In this document: positions 14,945 to 15,401 of the stretch, piece by piece
Layout: each line of letters begins with the position of its first letter
How positions within the stretch are numbered: the stretch's first letter is position 1
Origin: JAZKFR01 sp040386295
GTDB lineage: Bacteria > Pseudomonadota > Gammaproteobacteria > Burkholderiales > Rhodocyclaceae
Reading direction: 5' to 3'
NCBI GenBank assembly: GCA_040386295.1
Contig: JAZKFR010000032.1
Coordinates: 1-15,401, forward strand
Length of the DNA stretch: 15,401 nt
Translations under genes and position numbers: made by a program
The notes under the pieces: model-generated
What the model saw: the letters and a program-made list of their open reading frames with translations, nothing else
Told to the model about the DNA's origin: nothing
Databases searched by the model: none

Positions 14945-15401
14945 GATGGTCTTGTCTCCAAATCTTCAAGGATGCGTTTATAACGCTGGCGGAACGCTTC
15001 TGCACCGCCTTCCATGACGCTGCAAACATTTTGCCGCACGAAAATTTCTTGTAGCCCGCCCGCAGATGCCAAATCAATTTGGCCGTTGAATGCCATCGTC
15101 ATGACCAACTCGGCATCGGCGTTAACCACAATGTTTGCATTGTGTGTCACCACCACAAGCTGTCTGCGCGCCTTGTTTTTTCGTAATTGCGCAACCACCA
15201 GCTCAGAGACCAGTGCGTTATCCAGATCATCTTCAGGTTGATCGAGTAATAAAGGCTCGTCGCCATGAAGCAGAAGAAAAGACAGCATCGCAGCTGTTTT
15301 TTGTCCTGCGGATGCCTGGTCGATATTTTTATACTTCGAGCCTTCTTTGGGTCGATACCTTAGAGTGATTTCGTCTTCGGGAAACCAGCAAGCCAGCTCA
15401 T
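14941..15401 (-). CDS. TrlF-type AAA/ABC-like ATPase, C-terminal fragment
   Basis: The frame is open to the right edge; about 152 C-terminal residues are visible and the N-terminus is outside. The sequence carries the distal half of an ABC/SMC-type ATPase fold: signature-like ASAGQKTAAMLSFLL, Walker B region EPLLLDQPEDDLDN, and H-loop VVVTHNANIVVNADAEL. The end, VMEGGAEAFRQRYKRILEDL, is typical of the family annotated as TrlF (a PHP-type phosphoesterase domain fused to an SMC-like ATPase). If complete, the missing N-terminal part should carry the PHP domain. TrlF-like proteins are often found near restriction and other defence genes. Its stop overlaps the AlbA_2 start by 4 bp, so it is the first visible gene of the coupled operon. 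Confidence 0.78.
   Translation of the reverse strand, partial: ELACWFPEDEITLRYRPKEGSKYKNIDQASAGQKTAAMLSFLLLHGDEPLLLDQPEDDLDNALVSELVVAQLRKNKARRQLVVVTHNANIVVNADAELVMTMAFNGQIDLASAGGLQEIFVRQNVCSVMEGGAEAFRQRYKRILEDLETRPS

Noticed and set aside
1..15401. CRISPR arrays, tRNA or rRNA genes
   Set aside because: No regularly spaced direct repeats and no cloverleaf or rRNA-like sequence were seen on either strand.

Overview
The window looks like a scaffold from a draft or metagenome-assembled genome of a GC-rich proteobacterium, most likely a betaproteobacterium. The clues are the family-3 substrate-binding protein, the MgtE with a duplicated LVEGLVH-type N-terminal motif, and the REP-associated (RAYT) transposase with GGGGTCAGAGTC ends. 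The lineage is an inference from protein style, not a proven assignment. Apart from a fragment at the extreme left, every gene lies on the minus strand, so transcription runs from high to low coordinates.

Right part (about 10.8-15.4 kb): a tightly coupled, defence-like operon. In transcription order it holds the C-terminal end of a TrlF-type ABC-like ATPase, an AlbA_2 (Schlafen-type) protein with a C-terminal HATPase-like domain, a previously hidden 58-residue ORF, and a large type III restriction (Res-like) helicase-nuclease. Each of the three junctions is a 4-bp ATGA stop/start overlap. No Mod methyltransferase is visible. The small ORF contains a perfect 11-bp inverted repeat.

Middle (about 9.0-10.5 kb): an MgtE magnesium transporter, preceded by about 300 bp of non-coding DNA with GC-rich hairpins.

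Left part (about 0.4-8.9 kb): a dissolved-inorganic-carbon uptake (DAC/Dab-type) cluster. In transcription order it holds a canonical NuoM-like antiporter subunit, a long DabA (DUF2309) with the Cys/Asp...His/Cys metal-site signature, a NuoL-like DabB, and a second, degenerate NuoM-like subunit. That last subunit seems to start at CTG and lacks the usual TM5 glutamate. The expected function is one-way, cation-gradient-driven conversion of CO2 to bicarbonate at the inner membrane. A RAYT element with 30-bp inverted repeats has inserted exactly between dabA and dabB. It supplies the stop codon and last residues of DabA and touches the dabB start codon.

Assembly caveats: a 100-N gap (3026-3125) is flanked by identical 55-bp sequences, so it is probably an unmerged contig overlap and not missing DNA. 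At about 370-400 a plus-strand amino-acid-binding protein runs head-on into the truncated second NuoM-like gene, so the first 400 bp is either a misjoin or a real rearrangement breakpoint.
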